A stretch of 15,879 nucleotides of DNA from Candidatus Bathyarchaeota archaeon (GCA_030608925.1 JAUWDF010000004.1:1-15879), one strand, 5' to 3'; positions 1 through 7,268 are shown, numbered from the stretch's first letter. Notes: generated by a model not told the origin, from the letters alone. A program made the numbers and translations.

Positions 1-286
1 TATGGTCAATTTCATCTATACCAAATGTATGAGGATTAATCTTTCCTTGTTCATAGGTCAGAACCTCTAGTTTCGCAAGGTATCTCTTGATCCCGTGGAG
101 TTCGGCTTCGAGTTTGTTCATTCTCTCTTCGACTTCAAGAAGTTTAACTGGTCGAGGGATGCTTTGTAACTTTTCAGTAATTGCTTCTCTAATGAAAGTG
201 CTCCTCTCACCCTTGGGTACACGTAGGGCAAATTCTTGGTATAATTCGACGGGAATCTTAGCTGTAACGGTTTCAGTTTTTCCCAC
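1..286 (-). CDS. Ribbon-helix-helix (CopG-like) DNA-binding protein with coiled coil, 3' end outside window
   Basis: Read on the minus strand from a GTG at 286-284, the frame stays open for 95 codons to the left edge, so the C-terminus is missing. A strong Shine-Dalgarno AGGAGGG (300-294) lies 7 bases before the GTG and fixes the start. Residues 5-43 look like a ribbon-helix-helix fold: a short strand (TVTAKIP), then two helices with the turn KGERSTFIREAI. Residues 48-75 are a heptad-like, charged helix (LLEVEERMNKLEAELHGIK) that probably forms a coiled coil. Such proteins bind operators as dimers. The gene is divergent from the FBP aldolase/phosphatase gene with about 125 bases between starts, so autoregulation or control of that neighbour is possible but unproven. 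The target is unknown. Confidence 0.75.
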   Translation of the reverse strand, partial: MGKTETVTAKIPVELYQEFALRVPKGERSTFIREAITEKLQSIPRPVKLLEVEERMNKLEAELHGIKRYLAKLEVLTYEQGKINPHTFGIDEIDH

Positions 287-312
287 AGGTGTTCCCTCCT
301 ATTTATCTTAAT

Positions 313-325
313 TACTAAATATATA
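313..325 (-). promoter_or_regulatory. Candidate TATA box for the ribbon-helix-helix gene
   Basis: The minus strand reads CTATATATTTAGT here, an A/T-rich archaeal TATA-like element about 30 bases before the GTG start. A start site 25 bases downstream would fall at the Shine-Dalgarno, so the true box may lie slightly further upstream. Confidence 0.3.
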
Positions 326-411
326 GTCTGGTGGCCTATTCGGTTTCTTCAGAAAAGTCTTTAAGACCTGATGAAAAGTAGATAGATTTCAGAAATGGGA
401 TTAGGGAAAAA

Positions 412-1527
412 ATGAGAACAACAATTTCGGTAATCAAATGTGACGTTGGGTCGAATGTAGGACACCATGTTGTTCCTGAACCTCTAGTTAACGTTGCAGA
501 AATTTCTCTTGATAGAGCCCAGAAATCTGGACAAATTAACAATTACTTTGTATTCAACGCAGGAGATGATCTTGAGCTTCTAATGGTTCATGAAAAGGGC
601 GAGGGTAATAAAGAGATCCATGCATTGGCATGGGATATTTTTCAAAATGCAGCCGGAAAGGCCAAGGACCTAAAGCTCTATGGTGCTGGGCAAGATCTAC
701 TGAAAACAGCTTTCAGCGGAAATATTCGTGGAATGGGTCCAGGAGTTGCTGAGATGGAAATTGAAGAGCGGAGATCAGATCCAATAATTGTCTTTGCTGC
801 TGATAAAACATCAGCAGGGTCCTTTAACTATCCTCTCTTTCGCATGTTTGGTGACCCGATGAGTACAGCTGGACTCGTAATTGACAAATCGATGTTTGGG
901 GGTTTTAAATTTGAAATCCTTGACTCGAAAGAAAACACCAAAGTTATTCTAAACTGCCCTGCGGAACTGCATGAGATTATAGCCCTACTTGGAACGAGTA
1001 CTCGGTACACAGTTTCCAGGGTTTGGAGAGCTGAAGATAACCTCGTGTGCGCTGTAACCAGCACTACAAAACTTTCTTTAATAGCTGGTAAGTATGTTGG
1101 CAAAGATGACCCTGTGGCTATTGTTAGAGCACAGCATGGTCTACCTGCTGTGGGTGAGATCCTTGTGCCTTTCCTTCACACCTATTTTGTGGAGGGCTGG
1201 ATGCGAGGCAGCCATTGGGGACCACTTATGCCAGTCAGCCTGAAGGACAGTAAGTGTACTGTGTTTGATGGTCCACCAAGATTAGTCGCAATTGGATTTC
1301 AGGTGTGTAATGGTGGAATTTCTCTGGGAACCATGGGTAAACCCCTAATAGCTGATATGTTTGATGACCCAGCCTTCGATATGGCGCGTCGAGAGTCTGT
1401 TGAAATGACTAGTGTGTTCCGTCGAATGGGTGAGTTCGAGCCAGCACGTTTGAGTGCAGAAGGAATGGAATACACAACCTTACCCCAGATAATTGAGAAA
1501 CTGAAAGGACGATTCAAACCAGCTTAA
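412..1527 (+). CDS. fbp: Fructose-1,6-bisphosphate aldolase/phosphatase (bifunctional, archaeal class V)
   Basis: This 371-residue enzyme condenses DHAP and glyceraldehyde-3-phosphate to fructose-1,6-bisphosphate and dephosphorylates it to fructose-6-phosphate, making gluconeogenesis one-way. The length is typical. Family residues are visible: the N-terminus TTISVIK with Asp11 and His18, the metal-binding Asp52-Asp53 (GDDLELL), Lys132, the signature AFSGNIRGMGPGVAEME at 100-116, and the YVGKDD loop at 228-233 holding the Tyr proton donor and the Lys that forms the Schiff base. Conserved GWMRGSHWGPLMPV and FDGPPR stretches follow. It starts at an ATG behind a weak purine run (TTAGGGAAAA). It stands alone, with divergent and downstream genes separated by more than 100 bases. 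It fits an autotrophic or gluconeogenic archaeon. Confidence 0.97.
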   Translation: MRTTISVIKCDVGSNVGHHVVPEPLVNVAEISLDRAQKSGQINNYFVFNAGDDLELLMVHEKGEGNKEIHALAWDIFQNAAGKAKDLKLYGAGQDLLKTAFSGNIRGMGPGVAEMEIEERRSDPIIVFAADKTSAGSFNYPLFRMFGDPMSTAGLVIDKSMFGGFKFEILDSKENTKVILNCPAELHEIIALLGTSTRYTVSRVWRAEDNLVCAVTSTTKLSLIAGKYVGKDDPVAIVRAQHGLPAVGEILVPFLHTYFVEGWMRGSHWGPLMPVSLKDSKCTVFDGPPRLVAIGFQVCNGGISLGTMGKPLIADMFDDPAFDMARRESVEMTSVFRRMGEFEPARLSAEGMEYTTLPQIIEKLKGRFKPA

Positions 1528-1538
1528 GTAAACTGGTT
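1517..1538 (+). terminator. Possible terminator hairpin after fbp
   Basis: AACCAG (1517-1522) and CTGGTT (1533-1538) form a perfect 6-bp inverted repeat around the fbp stop codon. A T-rich stretch (TCTCTTTT) follows about 27 bases later. Archaeal termination does not require hairpins, so this is suggestive only. Confidence 0.25.
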
Positions 1539-1605
1539 ACTCTACAAACTATCCTCAGAGTTTCGTCTCTTTTGGCGTATGTTGTTGGTAATACAAGAGT
1601 AAGTT

Positions 1606-1616
1606 AAAACTTTAAT
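1606..1616 (+). promoter_or_regulatory. Candidate TATA box for the ferritin-like gene
   Basis: AAAACTTTAAT lies about 45-50 bases before the ATG at 1659. A start site near 1637 would give a leader of roughly 20 bases containing the GGAAGAG purine run. Confidence 0.35.
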
Positions 1617-1658
1617 AGTGGGAAACAGTGATGTGAAGAAACAAGGAAGAGAAGTCAT

Positions 1659-2090
1659 ATGCCTGAAGACGGACTCGTGAAACTTTTAAGAGAGCAGTTG
1701 AAGGTAGAGAGAAATTTCGTGGCCACTGTTGAGAAACTGATAAAGAATATTCACAATGTTGCAGCGAAATTATTACTACTAGAAACCCAGAAAGACTCTG
1801 AGAAGCACGCAATGATACTTGAAGGTATACTAAAAGTAATCAGTCAAGAAGATGCTAAACCCCTTTGGGACACCCTCCTAGATAGCTATGTCGACAAACT
1901 CGTTGTGAAAACAAATCTGGAGAGACATATTAAAACTGAGAAAACTATGATTGATTTTGTGGAAAAAGAGATTAAAGGTACAAAAGATGAAGGAATAAAG
2001 CTCCTACTCGAGCACATTGCTAGTGATGAGAAGAAGCATCATGAGATACTGCAAACTGTAATCAAACAAGCCTATAAGATAAAACCGTAA
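1659..2090 (+). CDS. Ferritin-like / rubrerythrin-like four-helix protein
   Basis: A 143-residue all-helical soluble protein, probably of the ferritin-like superfamily. The two halves look like a duplicated helix pair: residues 10-28 (LREQLKVERNFVATVEKLI) align without gaps to 87-105 (LERHIKTEKTMIDFVEKEI), and DSEKH (46-50) aligns to DEKKH (123-127). Family logic predicts metal ligands Glu17, Glu/His in helix B, Glu94, and Glu124 with His127. Five of six are present (Glu17, His50, Glu94, Glu124, His127), but the helix-B Glu of ExxH is Ser47. Nearby Glu42 or Glu48 could substitute. Without the usual bridging ligand, the di-iron chemistry is uncertain. The role may be oxidative-stress defence or metal handling. 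No rubredoxin domain is present. The gene appears monocistronic. Confidence 0.72.
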   Translation: MPEDGLVKLLREQLKVERNFVATVEKLIKNIHNVAAKLLLLETQKDSEKHAMILEGILKVISQEDAKPLWDTLLDSYVDKLVVKTNLERHIKTEKTMIDFVEKEIKGTKDEGIKLLLEHIASDEKKHHEILQTVIKQAYKIKP

Positions 2091-2112
2091 TTTTCTTAAT
2101 TTGTCTCCTTTG
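2091..2112 (+). terminator. U-rich termination tract after the ferritin-like gene
   Basis: Directly after the stop codon come TTTTCTTAATTTG and further T-rich sequence with no stem. This matches the U-rich signals used by archaeal RNA polymerase and FttA. The convergent aminopeptidase gene ends 47 bases beyond. Confidence 0.3.
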
Positions 2113-2159
2113 CTCATGGGAATACTAAGATTTATTTTCTCATATTAGGAGCGATATAA

Positions 2160-3164
2160 TCAAATCAAGAATTTCCCTTTTATTAGAACTGTCATTGATT
2201 CACCACGCTTGTTTGTGACTTTCACGGTTGGTTTAGAGATTAATAAGTCCATGTGGCTGGACGATGGGTTTTTTCCTCCAGGCATATCTGTGTTGTTTCC
2301 GAAAGCAACATGTGTTGTCCCAACGATTTTTTCAGATTCCAAGAATTCATCAATGAATCGTGCCTTTGGATTTATACCAAATGCAAATTCACCGACAACC
2401 TTCGCCCATTCATCTAAGGCTAGACTATTTTTGACCTTTGTTAGTGTTTCTTCGTCATCGGAATAGGCTTCAGTGACTACTCCATCTTTTATTTGAAGCT
2501 TCAATGGTTTTTTCAATGGGCCCATCCCACCGATCGCCATGTCACATACCAAAGTGCCTTGAAGAGAGTCTTCAATAGGCGCAACGATGACTTCTCCTGT
2601 TGGTAGGTTCATCCATTTCATTTCTTTCCAGTCTATTATGGTGTCAGTGAAGAAGGGTCTATCTTCTGTTTTGAAGGAAAGGTTTGTGCCGGAAGGCGAT
2701 TTAACCTCAACTCTGGTTGTTTCCTTCAATCTGTTTATGAGGTTTCTCGCAAAGTTCTGCATTTGTTCATGTTCATTACTAGTCAATGCTAGGGCTCCTT
2801 TGGAAAGCATGTCGATGTTTACCCCTGGGCAGTGACCTAGACGTGATTTTTTGTCCCTAGTTTCTAGATGAATAAGTTTAATTCGGAAGGGTGTTTCTCC
2901 TCCCACTCCACGTAAGAGGTTGATGTACAAGTCAGGTTTTCTTGCACTTAGAACTTCAAGGATGTAAGCAGGAACTTCTTTTCTTGCTTCATTGCTGGTC
3001 TCGAGGTTTAGGAGCTTCGTCCACAGCCCAAGTGCTAGGGCTCCTTCACCAAAGGCTTTACCCACGCTGGCTTTTTCGTCATCACATACTATAATAATAC
3101 TTTCTCCATTAGTAGCGTCCAAAACGCATCTTAAAGCATTTCTAGCTGATTCCCATTCTTGCAT
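2160..3164 (-). CDS. M29-like metallo-aminopeptidase (leucyl aminopeptidase / aminopeptidase T family)
   Basis: A 334-residue cytoplasmic protein resembling family M29 aminopeptidases, which remove N-terminal residues using two metal ions. The C-terminal half holds the family motifs: NLPTGEVIVAP (186-196, metal Glu191), GEFAFGINPKA (258-268), SEKIVGTTHVAFG (277-289, with Glu278 and His285) and SSHMDLLI (302-309, with His304 and Asp306). The N-terminal domain (1-150) is the less conserved Rossmann-like part. It is slightly shorter than bacterial M29 enzymes (about 370-410 residues), as is common in archaea. The ATG start is supported by GGGAG at 3174-3170, seven bases back or less. It may work after the proteasome in peptide turnover. 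The exact peptide preference cannot be read from sequence. Confidence 0.88.
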   Translation of the reverse strand: MQEWESARNALRCVLDATNGESIIIVCDDEKASVGKAFGEGALALGLWTKLLNLETSNEARKEVPAYILEVLSARKPDLYINLLRGVGGETPFRIKLIHLETRDKKSRLGHCPGVNIDMLSKGALALTSNEHEQMQNFARNLINRLKETTRVEVKSPSGTNLSFKTEDRPFFTDTIIDWKEMKWMNLPTGEVIVAPIEDSLQGTLVCDMAIGGMGPLKKPLKLQIKDGVVTEAYSDDEETLTKVKNSLALDEWAKVVGEFAFGINPKARFIDEFLESEKIVGTTHVAFGNNTDMPGGKNPSSSHMDLLISKPTVKVTNKRGESMTVLIKGKFLI

Positions 3165-3204
3165 TTTTGCTCCCTTGAAACAAACGAATAGGAGTTAACT
3201 ACTT

Positions 3205-3215
3205 AAGTTTTAAAG
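3205..3215 (-). promoter_or_regulatory. TATA box for the aminopeptidase gene
   Basis: The minus strand reads CCTTTAAAACT, a good archaeal TATA element. A start site about 25 bases on (near 3184) would leave a leader of about 20 bases that includes the GGGAG Shine-Dalgarno. Confidence 0.5.
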
Positions 3216-3246
3216 GTGTCCACGAACGCAAAGTATCCAGTATGCT

Positions 3247-3693
3247 TTAGAATGGTTTGAGACGCCAAGCTCGATAAGCTTCATACCAGAATATAACTGA
3301 TACAATCAATCCAAATACTGTGATGAAAAGGTTTTCTCTTGTGAAGTCTTGCATTAAGAAGACAAAATACAAGAGATAAAATGTTGTGCAGAAAACTGCA
3401 TAGAAGAAGTATCTTGGTAAGAGGAGCTTTCCCAGCTTCACGAAATGTCTAAGAATCCCTATCTTCACTTCACTAACTAAAGAGTAATCACCACCTGTTT
3501 CAGACTTATGCACCAATTCTAACTCTCGTAATTTTTCAAGATGATGTTGTGCTACGCTTGGGCTACTGAAACGAAGTGCTCTTTGAACCTCTCGAACGCT
3601 CATTGGACGTCCATTCTTCAGAAGGATCCAATAGACTCTCCAAGCCTTACCTTTAAGAGCATAATCAAGCTGTAGCTCAGTGTCTTTTTCCAA
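3247..3693 (-). CDS. Membrane-anchored winged-helix (ArsR-like) transcription regulator
   Basis: A 148-residue protein with an N-terminal winged helix-turn-helix at roughly 14-75 and two predicted membrane helices at about 93-114 and 120-140. The likely recognition helix is SSPSVAQHHLEKLRELELV (43-61), and the wing is HKSETGGDYSLV. The membrane part is aromatic-rich (YFFYAVFCTTFYLLYFVFL), and the tail ends with a basic RAWRLKPF. The start is TTG, with GGAAG (3707-3703) nine bases before it; the nearby ATG at 3700 is out of frame. The domain order places the DNA-binding part on the cytoplasmic face. It may sense a membrane or envelope signal and release or reposition on DNA. The target is unknown; the flanking aminopeptidase and glycosyltransferase genes are candidates only by proximity. 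Confidence 0.8.
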   Translation of the reverse strand: MEKDTELQLDYALKGKAWRVYWILLKNGRPMSVREVQRALRFSSPSVAQHHLEKLRELELVHKSETGGDYSLVSEVKIGILRHFVKLGKLLLPRYFFYAVFCTTFYLLYFVFLMQDFTRENLFITVFGLIVSVIFWYEAYRAWRLKPF

Positions 3694-3727
3694 GGAGCAT
3701 ATCTTCCTTAGTAGAGTCTTAAATGAG

Positions 3728-3736
3728 GTTTATAAG
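3728..3736 (-). promoter_or_regulatory. Candidate TATA box for the winged-helix gene
   Basis: The minus strand reads CTTATAAAC about 35-40 bases before the TTG start, giving a predicted transcript start near 3707, just at the GGAAG element. Confidence 0.4.
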
Positions 3737-3864
3737 TCCAGTTTTTAGTACAGTTATCTTCCCACCACATTATAGAATGTTCGCTAATTGAGACTGTATG
3801 TGCATGTGTTTCTCTCAACGAGGTTTACTCTCATGAGCATTTCGCTCGCGCTTTCTCTATTGGG

Positions 3865-3877
3865 AAAGTTAAATAAG
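3865..3877 (+). promoter_or_regulatory. TATA box that decides the glycosyltransferase start
   Basis: AAAGTTAAATAAG is a TATA-like element whose expected transcript start (about 25 bases on, near 3896) lies downstream of the in-frame TTG at 3881. Translation from 3881 would then be impossible, which favours the TTG at 3932. Confidence 0.45.
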
Positions 3878-3931
3878 TGATTGGACAATACGAGAGGGAA
3901 CATCGACTATGCAAACGAGGAGCAGAGACTA

Positions 3932-5194
3932 TTGAGATTAGCGGTTTTAGTCTACGAGTACCCGCCGAAAATCGTCGGGGGTTTAGGTACATACGCAGCT
4001 GAGATAACAAGAAAGTTTGTTCTATCAGAAAATGATGTTTCAGTCTTCACCATGAATGATGATAAAGGAGATCTCCCCACTCGAGAATTATGGCGGGGGA
4101 TCGAAATCCATCGTCCCTTACACATAGATGTCTCGGATTCTCTACCAGACGTTGTAGCTGAAGACGTTCGAAAATGGGGAAGAGGTCTCCAATTCTTCTC
4201 CAAGATCCTTGTGTATAATTATCTTAGCGCTGCCAAGATAGTTAACGAGCTTGTTAAGAAGGAAGGTTTCAAGTATGATGTTTTGGTTGCCCATGACTGG
4301 CTTTCTGTAATCGCGGGCGTTACGGCAAAAAGAGAGCTAGGCTTACCTTTAGTTTTTCATGTTCATTCAACAGAGAAAGGCCGAACATTAGGAAATGGCT
4401 CTGAAGTTGTTAGTAGTATCGAGTACCGTGGCGGGCAAATGGCAGATTTGGTGATTACAGTTTCTAATGCCATGAAAGAAGAGTTGATTGAACTAGGCTT
4501 TCCAAAAGATAAGATCCAAGTCTGCTATAATGGAGTCGATCCTAACAAGTATTCTCTTCAACAAGTGAATCAAGAAAAGCGAAGGGAGATACGTGAACGC
4601 TACGGTCTAACAGATGACGATGAAATGGTACTGTTCATTGGGAGACTAGTTGGGGTCAAGGGAGTTGATAAGCTAATTATGGCAATACCTCATGTTCTAC
4701 AGAAGGTTTCCAACGCGAAATTCGTAATTGTAGGCCTAGGAGGTATGGAGGATCATCTGAAAGCCATGGTTAAAGGACTCAAACTTGAAGAAGCTGTAAA
4801 ATTCCGTTTTGAGTTTATACCTGAAGAAGAACGAATTGCCCACTATGCAGCTTGTGACCTAGCGGTCTTTCCCAGTCTCTATGAGCCCTTTGGAATTGTC
4901 GCCTTGGAAGCCATGAGCATGGAGAAACCTGTTGTAGTTGGCGCAGCTGGCGTCAGTGGCATGAAGGAGATCGTTGTGTCAAGTGGCTCTGGGCAATGCG
5001 GATTCCATGTTAATCCGAATGAACCAGTGGATATTGCCTGGGGAATCGTCAGCTGTTTGCAAAACCAGGATCGAAAGCAGGAACTAGGCAAGAATGGTAG
5101 AAAACGTGTTTTAGCGGAATTCACTTGGGAGGCGATAGCGAAGAAAACCCTCGCTACTTACCAAGAAATGCTTAGTCAAAAAAAGAAAGACTAG
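3932..5194 (+). CDS. GT4-family glycosyltransferase, glycogen synthase-like
   Basis: I place the start at TTG 3932, giving MRLAVLVYEYPP at the N-terminus, 420 residues. GAGGAG (3917-3922) lies 9 bases upstream. The alternative TTG at 3881 adds 17 residues but directly follows an in-frame TGA, has no Shine-Dalgarno and lies before the predicted transcript start. The fold is GT-B, retaining GT4. Visible motifs are the GGLG donor loop (16-19), AHDW (120-123), the second-domain GRLVGVKGVDKL (237-248) and the catalytic E-x7-E in EPFGIVALE (318-326). Archaeal proteins of this type are annotated as glycogen synthases that extend alpha-1,4-glucan from UDP- or ADP-glucose. The downstream uridylyltransferase gene, 46 bases away, fits sugar-nucleotide supply. 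Substrate assignment is moderate, since GT4 enzymes are diverse. Confidence 0.87.
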   Translation: MRLAVLVYEYPPKIVGGLGTYAAEITRKFVLSENDVSVFTMNDDKGDLPTRELWRGIEIHRPLHIDVSDSLPDVVAEDVRKWGRGLQFFSKILVYNYLSAAKIVNELVKKEGFKYDVLVAHDWLSVIAGVTAKRELGLPLVFHVHSTEKGRTLGNGSEVVSSIEYRGGQMADLVITVSNAMKEELIELGFPKDKIQVCYNGVDPNKYSLQQVNQEKRREIRERYGLTDDDEMVLFIGRLVGVKGVDKLIMAIPHVLQKVSNAKFVIVGLGGMEDHLKAMVKGLKLEEAVKFRFEFIPEEERIAHYAACDLAVFPSLYEPFGIVALEAMSMEKPVVVGAAGVSGMKEIVVSSGSGQCGFHVNPNEPVDIAWGIVSCLQNQDRKQELGKNGRKRVLAEFTWEAIAKKTLATYQEMLSQKKKD

Positions 5195-5205
5195 GAAACT
5201 TTTAA
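5195..5205 (+). promoter_or_regulatory. Weak TATA-like element before galT
   Basis: GAAACTTTTAA lies about 40 bases before the galT TTG. It could drive galT separately or simply sit inside an operon with the glycosyltransferase. Confidence 0.25.
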
Positions 5206-5240
5206 CCAACATTCAAAGAAATCAATTTGAGTGTGATTAT

Positions 5241-6305
5241 TTGTTAAATGAGATTAGAAAAGACTATCTCCTCGACCGATGGGTTGTGATTGCCACTCAC
5301 AGAGGACGTCGACCAACAGATTTCATCAAAACTGAGGAAGTTTCACCAATTGACCGCAATGTGCGCGTGCGCGCATCATGTCCATTCTGTCCTGGAAATG
5401 AAAGGAAAACTCCCCCCGCAGAACTAGTCTATTTGAAATCTAAAAATGGTATTGTGAAGGATAGGGATGTGAATGGTTCTCGTCATAAGGACTGGTTGAT
5501 TCGAACTGTGCCCAACTTGTTTTCTGCTTTTTCTCCTCCAGAGAATGGAGACACCTTTGAATCGGGTAGAGCTGTGGGTCACCATGAGGTACTCATTGAG
5601 TCACCTAATCACAATGAACATCCAGCTGTCGCAAGAGAAGCCCAACTTATCCATGTCATAAATGGGTATATTGACCGGCTGCTAGCTCTATCGGCAAAAT
5701 CTTATACAAAATATGTCTCAATTTTTCGAAATTATGGACTTGATGCTGGAGCCTCCTTGTCACATGCCCACAGCCAGATTATTGCCACACCTATGATTCC
5801 AACAATTCCCAGACTGGAACTGAATGCAAGTGAGAAGTATTATGACTCGCATGGAACCTGCGTCTTCTGTGACACCATAGCTGAAGAAAGGAGAGGACCT
5901 CGATTCATTTGGGAGAACGAGGCTTTTGCAGTCTTTGCACCTTGGGCTAGTGTACATCCCTTTGAGTTCTGGATGATTCCTAAGGCACATGAAGCTTCTT
6001 TGCTAGACATGAAACCCACAACTATTAAGAAATTTGCTGAAGCTCTGAAGGTGTGTCTAGGGGGGCTAAAATCCCTTTTAAACGATCCTCCATACAATTA
6101 TGGCTTTCATATTGCTCCCAGTAAGGAAATCAAGGAGTTCTACCACTGGCACCTTGAGGTTTATCCAAGATTGACCTTGTGGGCTGGCTTCGAAAAAAGT
6201 ACTGGAACATACATTAATGTGATGAAACCCGAACAAGCAGCACATAACCTCAAGGACATAATAGCGCAAAAATCTGGCAAAGACCAAGAACGTACATTGT
6301 CGTGA
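5241..6305 (+). CDS. galT: Galactose-1-phosphate uridylyltransferase-like protein
   Basis: A 354-residue HIT-superfamily nucleotidyltransferase that would swap UMP between UDP-glucose and a hexose-1-phosphate through a uridylylated His. The metal and catalytic residues match classical GalT: Cys47 and Cys50 (CPFC), His124 (SPNH) and His175 form the zinc site, while His177 in SHAHSQ is the nucleophile with Gln179 beside it. The bacterial HPHGQ motif is HAHSQ here. A second metal site is suggested by CVFC (207-210) and HWHLEVYPR (302-310). The TTG start has no clear Shine-Dalgarno; the nearby ATG at 5248 is out of frame. No galactokinase or epimerase lies close by, so the physiological sugar phosphate may not be galactose. 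It pairs with the glycogen-synthase-like gene 46 bases upstream. Confidence 0.9.
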   Translation: MLNEIRKDYLLDRWVVIATHRGRRPTDFIKTEEVSPIDRNVRVRASCPFCPGNERKTPPAELVYLKSKNGIVKDRDVNGSRHKDWLIRTVPNLFSAFSPPENGDTFESGRAVGHHEVLIESPNHNEHPAVAREAQLIHVINGYIDRLLALSAKSYTKYVSIFRNYGLDAGASLSHAHSQIIATPMIPTIPRLELNASEKYYDSHGTCVFCDTIAEERRGPRFIWENEAFAVFAPWASVHPFEFWMIPKAHEASLLDMKPTTIKKFAEALKVCLGGLKSLLNDPPYNYGFHIAPSKEIKEFYHWHLEVYPRLTLWAGFEKSTGTYINVMKPEQAAHNLKDIIAQKSGKDQERTLS

Positions 6306-6410
6306 AAACGACAATTCGCGCGCATTAGGTTTCCACGTGTTCTTTTATACAGCATATGATTTCGGAATCTTTTGTGATCATCTGTGCAATAGTCGCGGAC
6401 GTCAAGTAAC

Positions 6411-6419
6411 CTTTAAAAG
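6411..6419 (+). promoter_or_regulatory. TATA box for the FKBP gene
   Basis: CTTTAAAAG, about 70 bases before the ATG at 6489, predicts a transcript start near 6440 and a leader of about 50 bases containing GAAGGACGG. The remainder of 6306-6488 shows no other convincing element. Confidence 0.4.
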
Positions 6420-6488
6420 TATTTCAACCTGCATTACTACACTTATCCAGGAAAGTACTAATCCCAGGCCTAGAAGGACGGACTGAGT

Positions 6489-7268
6489 ATGCCCTTTAAA
6501 AAAGGAGATTTCTTACTCGTTGAATACATTGCTAGAGTGAAAGAGACTGGCGAGGTCTTTGACACAACCCAAGAAGAGTTAGCCAGAGAAAAACGATTAT
6601 ACAAAGAAGGCGAGTCCTATGAGCCTAAATTAGTCGTGATAGGGGAAGGATGGATGCTAAAAGCATTAGACGACAGTCTAATGTTTCTGTCTCTGAACAA
6701 GACAGAAACCGTCGAGATCCCTCCAGATAAAGCATTTGGCCTTAGGGATCCTGAAAAAGTGAGAATGATACCCCTGAGACGACTTAGAGACAAGGGCATA
6801 AATCCCACAATCGGAATGCGACTCGAGTATGAGAAGAGAATGGCCACTGTGAGGACAGTTGGTGGTGGTAGAGTCCAACTCGACTTCAATCCTCCACTGG
6901 CAGGTAAAACTTTGGTTTACGAAGTCACAGCGAGGAAAAAACTTCGAACACACAAAGAAAAAATCCTGACACTCATTCACAGAAGAATACCTTTGATTGA
7001 AATCACAAAGTTTAAGTTAGAAATCGAGAAAACAAGGACAACCATAAGAGTGCCTGAAGAAGCTTTCTACCTTGAAGGTCTACAGATAGCGAAGAGAGGA
7101 ATTGCTGCTGACATCCATCGATTCTTCAAAACCATCGCAAGAGTCGAATTCGTTGAGAATTTTCAAAATCCAAGAGCAAAAAAAGCTTCGAAAAAACCAT
7201 CCAGAAAAAAGGCTAAAGGGAAGAAGAAGTTAAAAACTACTGGTGACAACTCTCAAAAGGAAAAGTGA
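6489..7268 (+). CDS. Long archaeal FKBP-type peptidyl-prolyl cis-trans isomerase
   Basis: A 259-residue cytoplasmic chaperone and isomerase of prolyl bonds. Residues 1-150 are an FKBP domain with the insert-in-flap arrangement of archaeal and SlyD-type proteins: Tyr13, the VFDTT strand (23-27), VIGEGWMLKALDDSL (50-64) matching the usual VLGxG..pGLEEAL, and NPPLAGKTLVYEV (134-146) in place of NHPLAGKTL. Residues 156-225 form a separate alpha/beta extension found in long archaeal FKBPs, function unclear. The last 30 residues are a lysine-rich tail (RAKKASKKPSRKKAKGKKK at 229-247) suited to binding nucleic acid or ribosomes. Its start is ATG with a GAAGG/GGACGG purine run. It converges on the G1P dehydrogenase gene. 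Confidence 0.92.
   Translation: MPFKKGDFLLVEYIARVKETGEVFDTTQEELAREKRLYKEGESYEPKLVVIGEGWMLKALDDSLMFLSLNKTETVEIPPDKAFGLRDPEKVRMIPLRRLRDKGINPTIGMRLEYEKRMATVRTVGGGRVQLDFNPPLAGKTLVYEVTARKKLRTHKEKILTLIHRRIPLIEITKFKLEIEKTRTTIRVPEEAFYLEGLQIAKRGIAADIHRFFKTIARVEFVENFQNPRAKKASKKPSRKKAKGKKKLKTTGDNSQKEK

Noticed and set aside
87..311. Plus-strand 74-codon open frame near the left edge
   Set aside because: It lies antisense to the ribbon-helix-helix gene, which has a strong Shine-Dalgarno and a recognisable fold.
3881..3931. N-terminal extension of the GT4 protein from TTG 3881
   Set aside because: It directly follows an in-frame TGA, has no Shine-Dalgarno, precedes the predicted transcript start and adds residues not typical of the family.
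6078..6355. Minus-strand frames at the end of galT and in the following gap
   Set aside because: Antisense to conserved galT sequence, with no family resemblance and no start signals.
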